The notes beneath the pieces are model-generated. The model searched no databases. It saw only the letters and a list, made by a program, of their open reading frames with translations, and was not told the origin of the DNA. Below are positions 63,355 through 64,000 of a stretch of 64,000 bases of DNA, one piece after another. The stretch is from positions 248,001 to 312,000 of the forward strand of contig CAWGKT010000001.1 of the NCBI GenBank assembly GCA_963823215.1, written 5' to 3'. Origin of the DNA: CAIWHR01 sp963823215. Lineage in GTDB: Bacteria; Pseudomonadota; Gammaproteobacteria; Burkholderiales; Casimicrobiaceae. Numbering within the stretch: position 1 is the stretch's first letter; each line of letters opens with the position of its first letter. Both the position numbers and the translations under genes were made by a program.

Positions 63355-64000
63355 ATGGACCAACTCGATCGCATCGTCGCCGCCGCGCTGGCCGAATTCG
63401 CAGCGTGCGCCGATCCCGCTGCGCTGGAGAACACCAAAGCCAGGTATCTCGGCAGGGCCGGTGCGCTGACGGAGCAGTTGAAGGCCCTCGGCAAGCTTGC
63501 CGCGACCGAGCGGCCGGCGGCAGGCGCGCGCATCAACGAGGCGAAGGCGGCGATTGAAGCGGCGCTCGTCGCGCGGCGCGAAGCGCTCGCGGATTCGCGG
63601 CTCGCGGCACAGCTCACCGCCGACGCTCTCGACGTGTCGCTGCCGGGGCGCGGCGTCGAGCCGGGCACCCTGCATCCCGTCACGCGTACGCTGGAGCGCA
63701 TCGAATCGCTGTTCCACTCGCTCGGATTCGAAGTGGCCGACGGCCCGGAAATCGAGGACGACTTCCACAATTTCACGGCGCTCAACATGCCGGAGAATCA
63801 TCCGGCGCGGTCGATGCACGACACGTTCTACGTCGAAGGCGGTTACGTGTTGCGCACGCACACGTCGCCGGTGCAGGTGCACTACATGGAAACGCATTCG
63901 CCGCCGATCAAGATCATCGTGCCGGGGCGCGTGTATCGCGTCGACAGCGACGCCACGCATTCGCCGATGTTTCATCAGGTCGAAGGCCTGTGGATTGACG
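63355..64000 (+). CDS. pheS: Phenylalanyl-tRNA synthetase alpha subunit (partial, cut by window end)
   Basis: 215 codons to the window edge. N-terminal coiled coil (MDQLDRIVAAALAEF, with NTKARYLGRAGALTEQLK), then HPVTRTLERIESLFHSLGFEVADGPEIEDDFHNFTALNMPENHPAR, the class II core start, and RVYRVDSDATHSPMFHQVEG motif 2 region. pheT is expected just beyond the window. Confidence 0.96.
   Translation, partial: MDQLDRIVAAALAEFAACADPAALENTKARYLGRAGALTEQLKALGKLAATERPAAGARINEAKAAIEAALVARREALADSRLAAQLTADALDVSLPGRGVEPGTLHPVTRTLERIESLFHSLGFEVADGPEIEDDFHNFTALNMPENHPARSMHDTFYVEGGYVLRTHTSPVQVHYMETHSPPIKIIVPGRVYRVDSDATHSPMFHQVEGLWID

Overview
The window is a stretch of GC-rich chromosome from a Gram-negative bacterium, most likely a betaproteobacterium of the Burkholderiales/Nitrosomonadales/Rhodocyclales kind; I cannot name the genus. 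The gene orders support this: rpsB-tsf-pyrH-frr-uppS-cdsA-dxr-rseP-bamA-skp-lpxD-fabZ-lpxA-lpxB-rnhB, tRNA-Leu-tig-clpP-clpX-lon-hupB-tRNA-Val-tRNA-Asp-ppiD, mltG-tmk-holB-pilZ-tatD and thrS-infC-rpmI-rplT-pheS. Most of the window is conserved chromosomal backbone. I see no prophage, insertion sequence, CRISPR array or rRNA.

Layout. 1-2.8 kb: a zinc-ribbon protein, an aminoglycoside/choline-kinase-like phosphotransferase, then about 940 bp without a gene. 2.8-7.8 kb: a very large iron-sulfur flavoprotein that looks like a fusion of the two halves of an Nfn-type transhydrogenase, diverging from a periplasmic substrate-binding protein. 7.8-22.4 kb, all minus strand: translation factors, isoprenoid and phospholipid synthesis, outer-membrane protein assembly and lipid A synthesis. 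22.7-25.9 kb: ygfZ, an NRDE protein, ldcA and tadA. 26-31 kb: an accessory-looking module with an NhaR-like LysR regulator, a universal stress protein and a Ca2+-ATPase-like P-type ATPase carrying its own C-terminal Usp domain. 31-43.7 kb: guaA/guaB, a DUF4124 protein and the protein-quality-control cluster with three tRNA genes. 43.8-48.1 kb: squalene synthesis genes hpnC, hpnD, hpnE, then smpB, ratA and rnfH. Three of these six genes (hpnC, hpnE, ratA) each carry a single-base +1 frameshift. 48.1-53.5 kb: an NlpC/P60 hydrolase, an ankyrin protein and the tatD-pilZ-holB-tmk-mltG group. 53.5-59.8 kb: type II secretion genes gspG to gspN without C, D, E or F, then a membrane acyltransferase-like gene. 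59.8-64 kb: tRNA-Val and the thrS-infC-rpmI-rplT-pheS operon, with pheS cut by the window edge.

The most unusual structures are: (1) a 78-bp repeat present as two direct tandem copies at two operon junctions (uppS/cdsA and gspG/gspH), reading as a 26-codon repeated frame whose start and stop mesh with the neighbouring genes; (2) the P-type ATPase-Usp fusion beside its stand-alone Usp paralogue and NhaR-like regulator, with a palindrome-rich promoter region; (3) the GltD-like plus PyrK-like fused flavoprotein; (4) the cluster of three +1 frameshifts around the hopanoid genes; (5) an AUA start codon for infC and an attenuator-like hairpin directly before thrS. All calls come from reading the sequence and from family knowledge; no database search was run.
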